From positions 1 through 58,087 of the forward strand of contig JAUWAY010000014.1 of NCBI GenBank assembly GCA_030601845.1: a stretch of 58,087 nt of DNA. Direction: 5' to 3'. The notes beneath the pieces were generated by a model, which saw only the letters and a program-made list of their open reading frames with translations, was not told the DNA's origin and ran no database searches. Each line of letters opens with the position of its first letter. The first letter of the stretch is position 1. Source of the DNA: Phycisphaerae bacterium (lineage in GTDB: Bacteria > Planctomycetota > Phycisphaerae > Sedimentisphaerales > Anaerobacaceae). A program made the position numbers and the translations under genes. Shown here one piece after another: positions 57,943 to 58,087 of this stretch.

Positions 57943-58087
57943 TGACTATAATACTCCCCAAAAACTGGGCGCATAATTAAGGTGGATTTGTCGCCTGAGA
58001 CGATAACTCGTTCAGGAGATAGATTCATGAAAAACAAAAGGCGTAATCACAGTGCCCAGTTTAAGGCAAAAGTGGCCCTTGAGGCAG
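57943..58087 (+). mobile_element. IS3-family insertion sequence, left end, continues past the window
   Basis: The sequence changes from the transporter frame to a non-coding end of about 80 bases (TGACTATAATACTCCCCAAA...) typical for IS3 ends that begin TG, followed by an AGGAGAT ribosome site and the transposase OrfA start. The exact left border is estimated: it could lie some bases away. The right end is outside the window. Confidence 0.7.
58027..58087 (+). CDS. IS3-family transposase OrfA, N-terminal part
   Basis: The first 20 residues, MKNKRRNHSAQFKAKVALEA, are the standard start of IS3/IS911-type OrfA helix-turn-helix proteins (transposase_8). The gene continues beyond the right edge. 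Ribosome site AGGAGAT at 58014-58020. Confidence 0.85.
   Translation, partial: MKNKRRNHSAQFKAKVALEA

Noticed and set aside
1-58087. tRNA, rRNA and CRISPR arrays
   Set aside because: No tRNA arm pattern with 3' acceptor, no rRNA words and no regularly spaced direct repeats of 25-40 bases with unique spacers were found by reading.

Overview
The window looks like a chromosomal piece of a planctomycete (Planctomycetota), most likely of the Phycisphaerae/Sedimentisphaerales type. This is inferred from the gene content: Tat-exported sugar enzymes, two sulfatase-fold proteins, a hydrazine-synthase-alpha-like multidomain cytochrome, DUF1680 and DUF4038 glycosidases, a C-terminal dockerin-like repeat (DGDVDLADFAVLALSWL), and intergenic palindromes of a planctomycete style. 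No rRNA, tRNA or CRISPR array was seen.

Layout. 0-2 kb: glutamine synthetase with its own promoter. 2-7 kb: a Gld-like ABC export operon (ATPase, permease, GldG-like auxiliary protein, DUF4340 protein). 7-28 kb: an accessory sugar-catabolic and redox region with an MBL-fold hydrolase, enolase-superfamily dehydratases, GH39, a four-gene redox operon (HZS-alpha-like cytochrome/SUMF1 fusion, TlpA thioredoxin, YVTN propeller-cytochrome c, RidA-like protein), DUF5060/DUF4038 and GH67/GH20-like glycosidases, and a phosphodiester glycosidase with a dockerin-like tail. 28-31.3 kb: a thiamine operon thiF-thiS-thiG-thiH led by promoter, TPP riboswitch and intrinsic terminator. 31.6-31.9 kb: a scar in which the first codons of an rrf2/iscR-type regulator are joined to the last codons of a nifS-type cysteine desulfurase, with the upstream operator still present. 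32-43 kb: glycosyltransferase, entericidin, xth, purQ, purL with a fused PurS-like N-terminus, a DUF4258/DUF2283 pair, tyrA and accA. 42-50 kb: an atypical sulfatase, a sulfatase-GH127 operon, a TsaC/Sua5-arginine phosphatase fusion with rpiB, and a PilZ protein. 50-55 kb: two paralogous exported isomerase-like proteins around a B12-type radical SAM gene. 55-58 kb: miaB, an Nramp-like transporter truncated by an IS3-family element, and the start of that element at the right edge.

The most unusual features are these. (1) The miaB 5' region has a consensus promoter almost directly followed by a 35-codon cysteine-containing ORF whose stop overlaps the miaB start (ATGA), lying over two long hairpins, the second of which buries the miaB ribosome site. 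(2) Palindromic or repeat elements sit in frame inside conserved genes (purQ twice, miaB twice, the tlpA-like gene), resembling Rickettsia palindromic elements. (3) The rrf2-nifS deletion scar. (4) A sulfatase-fold enzyme with Thr instead of the formylglycine Cys/Ser. (5) Many short tandem or direct repeats between genes, each with its own word (AATTGGTGATTGGT, GATAAGC, GTCCCTCGTC and others).
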